A stretch of 64,000 nucleotides of DNA from Pseudomonadales bacterium (GTDB taxonomy: Bacteria; Pseudomonadota; Gammaproteobacteria; Pseudomonadales; UBA5518), in NCBI GenBank assembly GCA_024234165.1, contig JACKOP010000001.1:310001-374000 (forward strand), given 5' to 3'. The translations under genes were made by a program, and so were the position numbers. Shown piece after piece: positions 47,188 through 55,766 of the stretch. Positions within the stretch are counted from its first letter, which is position 1. Every line of letters begins with the position of its first letter. The notes beneath the pieces were generated by a model. It saw only the letters and a list, made by a program, of their open reading frames with translations, did not search any database and was not told the DNA's origin.

Positions 47188-48375
47188 TCAGAGATTGCCG
47201 AAGCGATTGATCACGCCACGGCGTCGTGCAGCAAGCTGTTCACGGCGCTGCTCCGGCGTGATGCGCTTGAGGTTGTGCGGCAGATGCTCGAACAACTGCG
47301 CACGCTTGATCTGCAGAGCCTGCGGCTCCGGGCAGGTGTCGGCCAACATCCAGCGGTAGGTGACGTAGCCCTCGTTGTAACCCGCAGGGTCGAGCCAGTT
47401 GGGCACGCCGGGGTCGTCGTGCGAGATCACGACGATGAGTTCACCGTCGTCCTCGAGTTCGGCGTAATGACAGTTCGTGTTCGACAACCGGTAGCGGTAG
47501 TCCATCGAGGTCCACCAGAAGTTGCCGAATTCCACCGCCCAGTACGGACAGCGTGGCGGGTGCACGCGCACGATCAGCGCCTCATCGGGCGGAAGTGCCC
47601 AGTACGCGATCATCGGCTCGCCGCCAGGTGTTGCGTCGATCGCACGGTCGGCCAGTTGCTTGTACGAACGGAAGGTGTTCGGGATCTGCTGCCACATGTT
47701 GATCATGTAGACCCAGAACTCGAGCGATTCCCTGACCCAGCGCGCCGCCTCCGGCAGGCGCTGCGCCAGTTGCTGTGGCGTGGGCGGCGGTGGCGGTGAC
47801 ATGTCGCCGGTGAGACGGTCGATGCGCGCCTTCATCGGCCGTTCGCTCTCCCAGTCGGCAAAGAACTGGCGGAACGTGATGCGGAAGGTATCCGGCGTGG
47901 TGCGCAGCCAGTTGCCCGGCTGCGGATCGGGACCGATCAGCAGTTCGAAGCTGCCGTCGGGAGCAACGTCCAGATCATCGCCGAACAGGATGTGCGCAAC
48001 CTTGCCACCCCACGGTGTCTGTCCCTTCTGGACGGCAGTCACGGCGAAGAAGCGCGCCGTACCGCGGTCACCGCTGATCCGGTACGTGTCGGTGCCATTG
48101 ATGGTCGCACCGACGTAGACCGCATCGGTATTGTCCCCACCCTGCTTGCGCACCGGATCGAAGTAGTGGATCAGCTCCGGGAAGCGCGGATCCGCATAAT
48201 CGTGCTGGAAATTCAGCGCCAGTGAGATGTTGCGCGCGAGCGCCTCGATACCCGCGCTGCGGTCCGGAATGAACGGCGGAACCGTCGGACCGAACGGCAC
48301 ATCGACGGCACGCTTCAGTTCCTCACAGAAATCGATCCAGGCGCGGCGTAGCAGTTGCTCTTCGTCATTATTCAT
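47188..48375 (-). CDS. DUF1214-domain protein
   Basis: A 395-residue cytoplasmic-looking paralogue of the exported protein at 44174-45628. Shared blocks are LPPDEALIVRVHPPRCPYWAVEFGNFWW and ELIVVISHDDPGVPNWLDPAGYNEGYVTYRW. No signal peptide is seen. The GTG at 48378 and the ATG at 48375 are adjacent; the ATG is chosen. It sits between the sulfotransferase-like and LLM genes with 13- and 21-bp spacing, so it is in the same operon. A proline run (PPPPPTP) lies mid-protein. The function is unknown. Confidence 0.8.
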   Translation of the reverse strand: MNNDEEQLLRRAWIDFCEELKRAVDVPFGPTVPPFIPDRSAGIEALARNISLALNFQHDYADPRFPELIHYFDPVRKQGGDNTDAVYVGATINGTDTYRISGDRGTARFFAVTAVQKGQTPWGGKVAHILFGDDLDVAPDGSFELLIGPDPQPGNWLRTTPDTFRITFRQFFADWESERPMKARIDRLTGDMSPPPPPTPQQLAQRLPEAARWVRESLEFWVYMINMWQQIPNTFRSYKQLADRAIDATPGGEPMIAYWALPPDEALIVRVHPPRCPYWAVEFGNFWWTSMDYRYRLSNTNCHYAELEDDGELIVVISHDDPGVPNWLDPAGYNEGYVTYRWMLADTCPEPQALQIKRAQLFEHLPHNLKRITPEQRREQLAARRRGVINRFGNL

Positions 48376-48396
48376 CACGGTCGCTCCCGTTGGCGT

Positions 48397-49413
48397 TCAG
48401 GGCAATTTCTTCAGGTCTCGCACCACATCGGCCCAGTGTCCAGGATCGGGGCAGCGGTTGTGCGTGATGCTCACGCTGTCAGCGATACCATCGAGTCGTG
48501 CACGAAGCTTGGCGGCGATCTCGTGGCGCTTGCCGACCACCGCGATCTCTTCGAGGATTTCGTCGCCGACCAGGTTCGTCATCTCGTCCCAGCGTCCCTG
48601 CTTCGACAAGCGGTTCAACTCCTCGTGCACGCCCTGCCAGCCGTGACAGGCCAGCGTCGGCAGGTACGCCGGCGTCGAACCGTAGAACGCCAGCTGCTTT
48701 CGCGCAGCAAGTTTGGAGGCAGCCAGCCCCTCGTCGGTATCGGCCGTGACCACCAGGGTTGCGCACATCACTTCGATGTCGCTGCGCTTGCGTCCGGAAA
48801 GCTCGAGCCCCTTCTGCAAGGCAGGCAACGTATTCTCGAGCAACGAGCGACGCGTATTGAACGGGTGCGCGATGAAACCGTCGGAAACCTCGCCACCGAT
48901 TGCCGTCATGCGCGGACCAAATCCGCCAGTGAAGACCGGCGGCGGTCCGTACGGATTGGGACCCGGGTCGAACGCCGGGATCATGATCGTGTGCGTATAG
49001 AACTCGCCACGGAAATCGAGAGGACCCTTGCCTTCCCAGCAGTTCCAGATCGCCTTGATCGCAAGCACAATCTCGCGCATCCGTTCTGCCGGATGTGACC
49101 ACGCGCTGCTGAAGCGCTTCTCTATATGCGGCTTCACCTGGGAGCCAAGCCCGAGAACGAACCGCCCGCCGCTGATCGACTGCATGTCGTAGCCGAGGTT
49201 GGCGAGGTTCATCGGGTTGCGCGCAAACGCGATCGCGATCGCCGTTCCCAACCGCAGCGTGGTGGTGTGCTCGGCGGCAACCGCCAGCGCAAGAAACGGA
49301 TCGTGTTTGGCTTCGAAGGAAAAGCCACCGTCGTAGCCGATGTCCTCCAGCTCCTTGTACAGGGTGCGCGCCTTGCGCGGATCTTCGAGAGGGGCAGTGG
49401 TATAGATTTTCAT
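48397..49413 (-). CDS. LLM-class flavin-dependent oxidoreductase (TIGR03617-like)
   Basis: A 338-residue luciferase-like TIM-barrel enzyme. It starts MKIYTTAPLEDPRKARTLYKELEDIGYDGGFSFEAKHDPFLAL and carries LGLGSQVKPHIEKRFSSAWSHPAERMREIV, as in the TIGR03617 F420/flavin group. It is only distantly related to the two LLM proteins at the left of the window. It lies 20 bp after the acyl-CoA dehydrogenase gene. In actinobacteria and proteobacteria such genes often accompany sterol or terpenoid degradation sets; the substrate here is inferred only from that context. Confidence 0.88.
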   Translation of the reverse strand: MKIYTTAPLEDPRKARTLYKELEDIGYDGGFSFEAKHDPFLALAVAAEHTTTLRLGTAIAIAFARNPMNLANLGYDMQSISGGRFVLGLGSQVKPHIEKRFSSAWSHPAERMREIVLAIKAIWNCWEGKGPLDFRGEFYTHTIMIPAFDPGPNPYGPPPVFTGGFGPRMTAIGGEVSDGFIAHPFNTRRSLLENTLPALQKGLELSGRKRSDIEVMCATLVVTADTDEGLAASKLAARKQLAFYGSTPAYLPTLACHGWQGVHEELNRLSKQGRWDEMTNLVGDEILEEIAVVGKRHEIAAKLRARLDGIADSVSITHNRCPDPGHWADVVRDLKKLP

Positions 49414-49433
49414 GGGTTTTCCCGCTTCGTGGG

Positions 49434-50615
49434 TCAGAAGTTCTTCGGCAGGCCGAGCTTGCGTGTCGCAATGATGTTGCGCTGGATTTCCGACGTGCCG
49501 CCGCCGATCGTCTCGAGCAGCGTCAGCACATAGCTGCCGGGCGGGCGCCCTTCCATCGGTGCATCGGCGTTCTCACGGGTGAGTTGCCCACCCGGACCGA
49601 CGATATCCATCGTTGCGTCCGCGAGGCGGCGCGAGAACTCGGTCGCGTAGAGCTTGTACGCCGAGGCTTCCGCAGTCGGCGTGCGCGTTGCGCTCAGCGC
49701 TGCGTCGACGAAGCGCACACCAAGCAGTCGCGCCGCCTCACACTCGGTGGCGAGTTGCGCGACCCGCTGACGGATCACCGGATCGTCCTTCAGCGGTTTG
49801 CCGTCACGTTGCTCCGACCTGACGTAGTCGCACAGCGCTTCGGTACGCCCACGCACCGGCGAGAACGTGAACATGCCGAAACGTTCGATATCGAGCGCCT
49901 CGGCAATGTACTGGAAACCCTTGTTGAGATTGCCGACGCGATAATCGTCGTGCACGAACACATTGTCGAAGAACACCGCGTTGGTGCGTTCGCCGCCGAT
50001 CGTGTACATCGCCTGGATCGTCAGGCCGGGGTGGTTCATCGGCAGCATGAACAGGCTGATACCGTGATGCTTGGGAGCATCGGGATCGGTGCGTGCACCC
50101 ACCCAGTACCAGTCGGCAAAATGCGCAGACGTCGTAAATGTCTTCTGTCCGTTCAGCAGCCAGCCTTCACCGCTGCGCTCGGCCTTGAGCCGCATCGCAG
50201 CCGCATCCGAACCCGCCGAAGGCTCGGTGTAGCCAAGCGCAAACTCGACTTCGGCAGCCAGGATCTTCGGCAGGAACTCGCGCTTCAGCTTGTCGGACGC
50301 GACGCGGATCAACGTCTTGCCGACCACGCCGGTACCCTTGCCGAGTTGCGGCGCACCCACGCCTGACAGCAACTCGTTCAGCAGGTATTCGTAGAATCCC
50401 TTGCCATCCTGGCCGCCGTACTCCTTGGGCCAGGTGATACCGAGCCAGCCGCGGCGCGCAAGCTTCTGCATGAAGGCGCGCCGCGCAGGCGTGTCGGAGA
50501 GTTGAGCGAGGTTCTCACGATGCAGATCCATCACGTCCGGATCGTGGTTCTCGCGCAGGAACTCGCGTACGTCACGGATGAACTGTTTTTCGTCTTCGGA
50601 AAACTCGAAATCCAT
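49434..50615 (-). CDS. Acyl-CoA dehydrogenase
   Basis: A 393-residue FAD enzyme that introduces a double bond into an acyl-CoA. Conserved blocks are FALGYTEPSAGSDAAAMRLKAER (substrate and FAD contact), NGQKTFTTSAHFADWYWVGART and the C-terminal GGGTSEIQRNIIATRKLGLP. It is the first structural gene downstream of the TetR regulator and separated from it by 105 bp. It resembles the long-chain/steroid-side-chain type subfamily in its start (MDFEFSEDEKQFIRDVREFL). GGAGG lies before the ATG. Confidence 0.93.
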   Translation of the reverse strand: MDFEFSEDEKQFIRDVREFLRENHDPDVMDLHRENLAQLSDTPARRAFMQKLARRGWLGITWPKEYGGQDGKGFYEYLLNELLSGVGAPQLGKGTGVVGKTLIRVASDKLKREFLPKILAAEVEFALGYTEPSAGSDAAAMRLKAERSGEGWLLNGQKTFTTSAHFADWYWVGARTDPDAPKHHGISLFMLPMNHPGLTIQAMYTIGGERTNAVFFDNVFVHDDYRVGNLNKGFQYIAEALDIERFGMFTFSPVRGRTEALCDYVRSEQRDGKPLKDDPVIRQRVAQLATECEAARLLGVRFVDAALSATRTPTAEASAYKLYATEFSRRLADATMDIVGPGGQLTRENADAPMEGRPPGSYVLTLLETIGGGTSEIQRNIIATRKLGLPKNF

Positions 50616-50720
50616 CGCCCGCTCGCCTCCTTGTCGGAAGTGGTTATACAGGTTTCAGCTTCGCACAAGTACATCCATGGAAGACAACGATATTATTGTT
50701 ACTGACCCCGGTCAACGAAA

Positions 50721-51353
50721 TTATCTTGAACCCGTAGCACTGTCCGTCACCGACACCCGGGCTGCCAGCGCAGCTCCCAGCAATTTCCCAAGCAGCCTCA
50801 TTCTGGATTGGCCACTCTCGAATGTGAACTGAGTGTCGACGAGAAAGCCGAAGAAGCTGAGCCGCACGCAGTCTGCCAGTTCCACCGCATCGATGCTTTC
50901 GCACAAGACGCCCTGGTGGCGCAGGCGATCGAGCTGCGCCGCGAGTGCACCACCAAAGGCCGTGTGCTGGGCACCGAGTGCCGGTGCTCCGGCGCGCCGG
51001 ACGATCGCCAGATTGATCTGGCGCACCAGTTCCGGATCGCCGACAGCCATATGCTCTTCGAGCACGATCGTGATCAGCCGCTCGACGAACAACGGCACGC
51101 TGTTCAGCTCGGCAAGCTGGCTTTCGATCCGCGACGCCATCGCTTCCGAGATACGCCGCTGGCGTTCGAGCAACACATCGTCCTTGGTCGCGAAATGAAA
51201 GAAGAACGTACCTTTGGCTACCCCGGCCGTATGGCAGATATCACTGACGCGTGCCTTCTCGACACCGACCCGATGGAACTCCTGCAGCGCGGCGTCGAAC
51301 ACGCGCGCAAAGGTATCCTGGCGCTGTTGATCGCGGCTGGTCTGAACCTTCAT
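50721..51353 (-). CDS. TetR-family transcriptional regulator
   Basis: A 210-residue repressor with the HTH in the first 60 residues: FDAALQEFHRVGVEKARVSDICHTAGVAKGTFFFHFATKDDVLLE. The unusual FFFHF in the fifth helix is typical of the fatty-acid/xenobiotic TetR group. The C-terminal ligand domain is unassigned. Its place between an unknown gene and the acyl-CoA dehydrogenase operon, all on one strand, makes it the likely local repressor. No clear operator palindrome was found in 50616-50720. Confidence 0.9.
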   Translation of the reverse strand: MKVQTSRDQQRQDTFARVFDAALQEFHRVGVEKARVSDICHTAGVAKGTFFFHFATKDDVLLERQRRISEAMASRIESQLAELNSVPLFVERLITIVLEEHMAVGDPELVRQINLAIVRRAGAPALGAQHTAFGGALAAQLDRLRHQGVLCESIDAVELADCVRLSFFGFLVDTQFTFESGQSRMRLLGKLLGAALAARVSVTDSATGSR

Positions 51354-51402
51354 CAGTCGATCATCTGCCGTACGACGGCACGTGCAAAGCGTACTGCCCG
51401 CA

Positions 51403-52536
51403 TCACGGAACCGCGCTCACGTAAGTCTGGCAGTTGCCCCATCCGGTCGCACCGGTGCTGTGGTCGTGCACGCGGATGATGCAGTCGCGGAACTGGTTCA
51501 GGCGCGCAACACTTTCCGGCGTCGAACAGTCGGCAAAATATTCGCCGTCCACATCGAGCCGGCCGCGCCACGACCCATGGTGGCGCCCCTCGAATCCATG
51601 GTAGAGCCCTGCACCCAGATGGAAGCCGGTATCCGAGATCGCCTCGGCACTCAGCACGCGTTCGCTGCCATCGGCCATGCGCAGGTGGAATTCACCGCCG
51701 AGCAGGCGTTTGTTCAGCGGGTTGAAACGCAGTCGCGGTTCGATCGCGACAATCAGCTCGCGCCGACCGTCGGCATACTCGAACCCGCCCTGCATGCGGC
51801 GATGAGCGAAGCCAGGCGAGCTGTACTCCAGAAAGTACTGATGGAATGCGTACGTGGAACCATCGGGAAGCTGGAAAAACAGTGGATTCCACACCGCGAG
51901 CACCTTCTGCCCGCTCCCGTCCACCGGATCCGGTACCAGATCCGGAATCGGCAAGCCGACATCGGGACGAATCCCCCAGCTGTGATCGCGCGTCATCACC
52001 CAGCTCTCGGGTCTCACCTCGACGCGCTTGCCCTGCACCTCCACCCAACCACTTGCAGTTCCCGTCTGGTGATAGCGCACCTGGTTCGCGGTATGGCGGT
52101 ATCCGGTCAGCGTGCGGCGGTCCTCACGCTCCTCGAGCACACACGGTGCGCCCCCCTCAAGCAACAGATCGAACGCCACCGGCTGCACGTGGTTCGGCTC
52201 GAGGATCACACGGATCGTCTTCAGTGGCTCGACGATCTCGTAGCGCAACGGACCGACATCGATGCTCTCGGGTGCGCTCGCCAGTTCCCGGCTGGCGCGC
52301 ACGGTCCACTGTTGCACGCCGCGGCTCGCGCCCCCGTAGCCATCCACGATATTGCGGTTCGCGTACTTGCCGAAACCGAAACCGATCGACAGCGAACCAT
52401 CACGCGCCGCCGCCATGCCGCAGACCTTCTCGGTCCACGAGTAATCGCTCTGCGACACCGTCGCGAAGGTATCGACGATCTGGTGATTGAATGATTCATC
52501 CGCCGCCAGCAGCGGCCCGATGCTCCCGTGTGTCAT
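51403..52536 (-). CDS. Conserved protein of unknown function
   Basis: A 377-residue soluble protein starting MTHGSIGPLLAADESFNHQIVDTFATV, after GGGGTGAAAAC. It is rich in predicted beta strands and aromatic residues (HQYFLEYSSPGFAHRRMQGGFEYADG; WNPLFFQLPDG; ESWVMTRDHSWGIRPD) and may form a lipocalin/AttH-like double barrel. I do not recognise a named function. It lies 49 bp upstream of the TetR gene on the same strand and likely belongs to the catabolic cluster. The IS5 element inserted about 57 bp before its start codon may have changed its promoter. Confidence 0.7.
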   Translation of the reverse strand: MTHGSIGPLLAADESFNHQIVDTFATVSQSDYSWTEKVCGMAAARDGSLSIGFGFGKYANRNIVDGYGGASRGVQQWTVRASRELASAPESIDVGPLRYEIVEPLKTIRVILEPNHVQPVAFDLLLEGGAPCVLEEREDRRTLTGYRHTANQVRYHQTGTASGWVEVQGKRVEVRPESWVMTRDHSWGIRPDVGLPIPDLVPDPVDGSGQKVLAVWNPLFFQLPDGSTYAFHQYFLEYSSPGFAHRRMQGGFEYADGRRELIVAIEPRLRFNPLNKRLLGGEFHLRMADGSERVLSAEAISDTGFHLGAGLYHGFEGRHHGSWRGRLDVDGEYFADCSTPESVARLNQFRDCIIRVHDHSTGATGWGNCQTYVSAVP

Positions 52537-52593
52537 GTTTTCACCCCGTTGTTCTTCAATCGCTATCCAGGCAGAAGGAGCCTGGCAGGCTAA

Positions 52594-53797
52594 GGAACCT
52601 CTGCACAACATCCGGTGAATTACGAGATATTGCGTAGGTTGGACAAAATAATGAGTGTGGCAGCTGATTTTCATCAAATCCGCCCGTTTTTTAGCTACTT
52701 TCAGCCCGTTTCGGGGCTCTTGCCCGTGCTGCGGGCACACTCATCCCCCGCAAGCCTGCAAAATTCGTTTGCGCGCCAGCCACAAATTGACCAACGCAAA
52801 GAGGGTGGCCAGGTTGGCTGTGTTCTTGGCCAGACCCTTGTAGCGCACCTTGGTGAATCCGAACTGGCACTTGAGCACCCGAAACGGATGCTCGACCTTC
52901 GCCCGGATACGCGCCTTGGTCCGCTCCAACGCATCGACCAGACTGCCGCGCGGGGTATTCTTGTCCAGCGCTCGGCGCTTGCCGGGCATCATCGCCACGT
53001 GCCAGTTCGGCTGTGGCCGATTCGCCTTGATCTCCTCGCGCTTTTCAACGCCTCGGTAGCCCGAATCAGCGAAGACATCCTCTTCTTCACCGTGCAACAG
53101 TTCGTGTGCTTGCGTGACGTCGTGCGCGTTGGCCGATGTCGTCACCACCGTGTGCACCAGCCCCGAGTCGGCATCCACCCCAATGTGCGCCTTCATGCCG
53201 AAGAACCATTGGTTTCCTTTCTTTGTCTGGTGCATCTCAGAGTCGCGCGTACCCGTATCGTTTTTCGTCGAGGACGGGGCAGCGATGATCGTGGCGTCGA
53301 CAGCTGTTCCCGCCTTGAGAAGCAAACCGCGCTCCGCCAGAAGCGTGTTGATGTGATCGAAGAGGCGTGTGCTCAAGCCGTGCGCTTCGAGCAGATGCCG
53401 AAAACGCAAAATGGTGCTCTCATCAGGCAGGCGGTCAACTCCCACATCCAGACCAGCAAACTCGCGGTACAGCGGCACGTCGTAGAGCGCCTCTTCCATG
53501 GCCGGATCCGACAACCCGAACCACTGCTGCAGGAAGTGGATGCGCAGCATCGTTTCCACTGCAAATGGCGGGCGCCCGCCTTTCGGGCCGGGTGTGGGTG
53601 CATACGGCGCAATGATTGCCACCAGATCCGCCCACGGCACGACCTGCTGCATCTCACTCAGGAACACACGCTTTCGCGTGCGCCGCGTCTTCAACTCAAA
53701 ACCGCTCATGGGGGCAAGGCTCATCTGTTTCATGCCTCGACTGTCTCATACCAGGCGGATGCAAGCCAGGTTTTTACAGAGGTTTTGCAGAGGTTCC
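52594..53797. mobile_element. IS5-family insertion sequence, complete, with CTAA target duplication
   Basis: A 1204-bp element with inverted ends beginning GGAACCTCTGCA (left 52594, right complement ending 53797); the next bases CAAC/AAAC are also nearly matched. It is flanked by CTAA on both sides (52590-52593 and 53798-53801), the 4-bp YTAR target typical of the IS5 family. It carries one transposase gene on the minus strand. Confidence 0.93.
52741..53733 (-). CDS. IS5-family DDE transposase
   Basis: A 330-residue transposase. The N-terminal domain (PGPKGGRPPFAVETMLRIHFLQQWFGLSDPAMEEALYDVPLYREFAGLD) is the IS5 'transposase DUF772' type. The catalytic Asp residues lie in AVDATIIAAPSSTKND and VFADSGYRG, and the Glu in KVEHPFRVLKCQFGFTKVRYKG. 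The frame is complete and the ends are intact, so the element is probably mobile. Confidence 0.95.
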   Translation of the reverse strand: MKQMSLAPMSGFELKTRRTRKRVFLSEMQQVVPWADLVAIIAPYAPTPGPKGGRPPFAVETMLRIHFLQQWFGLSDPAMEEALYDVPLYREFAGLDVGVDRLPDESTILRFRHLLEAHGLSTRLFDHINTLLAERGLLLKAGTAVDATIIAAPSSTKNDTGTRDSEMHQTKKGNQWFFGMKAHIGVDADSGLVHTVVTTSANAHDVTQAHELLHGEEEDVFADSGYRGVEKREEIKANRPQPNWHVAMMPGKRRALDKNTPRGSLVDALERTKARIRAKVEHPFRVLKCQFGFTKVRYKGLAKNTANLATLFALVNLWLARKRILQACGG

Positions 53798-53888
53798 CTA
53801 ACCTTGCCCAGCGACTCTCGCAACAAGCCACGACACCTACCGAGGCCATCGCACCGCATGCGGCGTCCTCACGCGGCGGGGTGGGGAT

Positions 53889-55556
53889 TCAGCGGCGTAC
53901 ACTCAGCAGGCTCGGTCGCCACCCCCCCGGCGCTTCGAAGCCGAGCAGCTCCACCGCAGTGGCTGCAACGTTCGCCAGCCCCGGCACCGCATCGATCCGG
54001 GTTGCAGCGCCGATATCGAACCCGAGGCGTCCACCGGTCACATTGTCGTAAAGAACCAGCGGCACCGGGCTCAGCGTATGACTGGTCTTCGGGCGCACCT
54101 TGCCCTCGGCGTCGCAGAGCGGTGCGCCGGTCTTGCGATCGGTTTCGTACATTTCATCCGCATTGCCATGATCAGCCGTGACCAGAGCCACTCCTCCGAG
54201 CGCATCGATCACCGGCAGCAAGCGCGACAGCGCCAGATCAACCGCCTCCACAGCCATCACCGCCGCCCAGTAATGACCGGTATGACCGACCATATCGCCG
54301 TTGGCGTAGTTGACACGCACCGCCCGGTGGCGCCCGGTCTTCAATTCTTCGATCAGCGCATCGGTGATCTCGGCTGCCTTCATCCATGGACGCTCCTCGA
54401 ACGGCACACGATCCGACGGGATCTCCAGCCAGCGCTCGAGGCTTTCATCGAAGCGCCCGCTGCGGTTACCGTTCCAGAAATACGTCACATGACCGAATTT
54501 CTGCGTTTCGGAGATCGCGAACTGGGTGATTCCGGCGGTGCTGAGATGCTCACCCATGGTGTCGCGGATCGCCGGCGGCGCTACCAGGAAGCGGCGCGGG
54601 ATCTGCAAGTCACCGTCGTACTGCAGCATGCCGGCATAACACACGCGAGGAGTACGACCGCGCGCGAATTTCGTGAAATTCTCCTCGGTGAACGCGCGCG
54701 TGATCTCGATGGCCCGATCCCCGCGGAAATTGAAGAACACCACCGAGTCGCCATCGTTGATCGGCCCGACCGGTTCTCCGTTGGCGTCGATCACGAACGC
54801 CGGCAGGTCCTGGTCACCGATGCCGGGTCGCTCGGCACGAAACGCCGCCACGGCCGCAGCGGCACTGGAGAAGCGCCTTCCCCTCCCATGCACATGCGTC
54901 TCCCAGCCGCGCGCCACCATTTCCCAGTCCGCCTCGTAACGATCCATCGTGATATGCATGCGCCCGCCACCACTGGCGATACACGCATCGAAGCCATCCA
55001 CACGCAGCCCACCCAGGAACGCCTCGAAGGATTCGATGTACTCCAGCGCCGACGTTGCCGGTACATCACGTCCGTCGAGCAGCGCATGTATGCGCACACG
55101 ACGGACACCAGCCGCACGCGCCGCAACGATCAATGCGCGCAGATGATCGATGTGCGAGTGCACGTTGCCGTCGGAAAACAACCCGATGAAATGCAGCGCT
55201 CCACCGTTGGCACTGACGTTGCCGACGACATCGCGCCAGGCCTCACCGGAAAACAGGCTGGCGTTCGCAATGGCGTCGTTGACCAGCGCTGCCCCCTGCG
55301 CATAGATCTGACCCGAGCCAAGGGCGTTATGGCCCACCTCCGAATTGCCCATGTCATCGTCGCTCGGCATGCCGACAGCGGTACCGTGCGCCTTCAACTC
55401 GATGTGCGGATGGCTCGCGAACAGCCGATCCAGTGTCGGCGTATGCGCATCGGCAACCGCATTTCCGATCCGCCCGGCACGTGCCCCGACACCGTCCATG
55501 ACCACGGTCACCACCGGCCCCATGACGCCTGCGAACCGCTTCGATTTAGCCAGCAT
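53889..55556 (-). CDS. gpmI: 2,3-bisphosphoglycerate-independent phosphoglycerate mutase
   Basis: A 555-residue manganese enzyme of glycolysis and gluconeogenesis that interconverts 3- and 2-phosphoglycerate. The nucleophilic serine is in MGNSEVGHNALG. Metal ligands are in VVMDGVG, NYANGDMVGHTGH and VTADHGNADEM. The protein belongs to the longer iPGM subgroup with an extended C-terminus. The first ATG (55556) is used; MGPVV 11 codons later is possible. It diverges from prc across a 210-bp region. Confidence 0.93.
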   Translation of the reverse strand: MLAKSKRFAGVMGPVVTVVMDGVGARAGRIGNAVADAHTPTLDRLFASHPHIELKAHGTAVGMPSDDDMGNSEVGHNALGSGQIYAQGAALVNDAIANASLFSGEAWRDVVGNVSANGGALHFIGLFSDGNVHSHIDHLRALIVAARAAGVRRVRIHALLDGRDVPATSALEYIESFEAFLGGLRVDGFDACIASGGGRMHITMDRYEADWEMVARGWETHVHGRGRRFSSAAAAVAAFRAERPGIGDQDLPAFVIDANGEPVGPINDGDSVVFFNFRGDRAIEITRAFTEENFTKFARGRTPRVCYAGMLQYDGDLQIPRRFLVAPPAIRDTMGEHLSTAGITQFAISETQKFGHVTYFWNGNRSGRFDESLERWLEIPSDRVPFEERPWMKAAEITDALIEELKTGRHRAVRVNYANGDMVGHTGHYWAAVMAVEAVDLALSRLLPVIDALGGVALVTADHGNADEMYETDRKTGAPLCDAEGKVRPKTSHTLSPVPLVLYDNVTGGRLGFDIGAATRIDAVPGLANVAATAVELLGFEAPGGWRPSLLSVRR

Positions 55557-55766
55557 GTGTATAACCTTGCTCCACAGTGGAAAGCCGCCTGTCGTTCAAC
55601 CGACACGCAGCATTGTCGACCGACACGGCCGGCACCATATGTTGAACGCAGGCCGTGCCGATCCATTACTCGATCAAAACCCGTACCTGCGCCGTGCCAA
55701 CCGGTAGACAATTCACATCGCCTGGACGCCGTCGGGTCGTGTAAGTCGCGGAGATTATGGGTAATA
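55557..55766. other. Divergent promoter region gpmI/prc
   Basis: The non-coding 210 bp that must carry the promoters of both genes. No convincing -35/-10 pair, operator or small RNA was identified. A short repeat of CCGACACG (about 55600-55630) is the only visible pattern. Confidence 0.35.

Noticed and set aside
54078..55766. Very long open frame running into prc from upstream (1289 codons)
   Set aside because: The upstream part is antisense to gpmI, whose family match is complete; prc has its own signal peptide and start at 55767.
55557..55766. tRNA or small RNA gene between gpmI and prc
   Set aside because: No cloverleaf arms, CCA end or terminator-like hairpin with T tract could be found on either strand.
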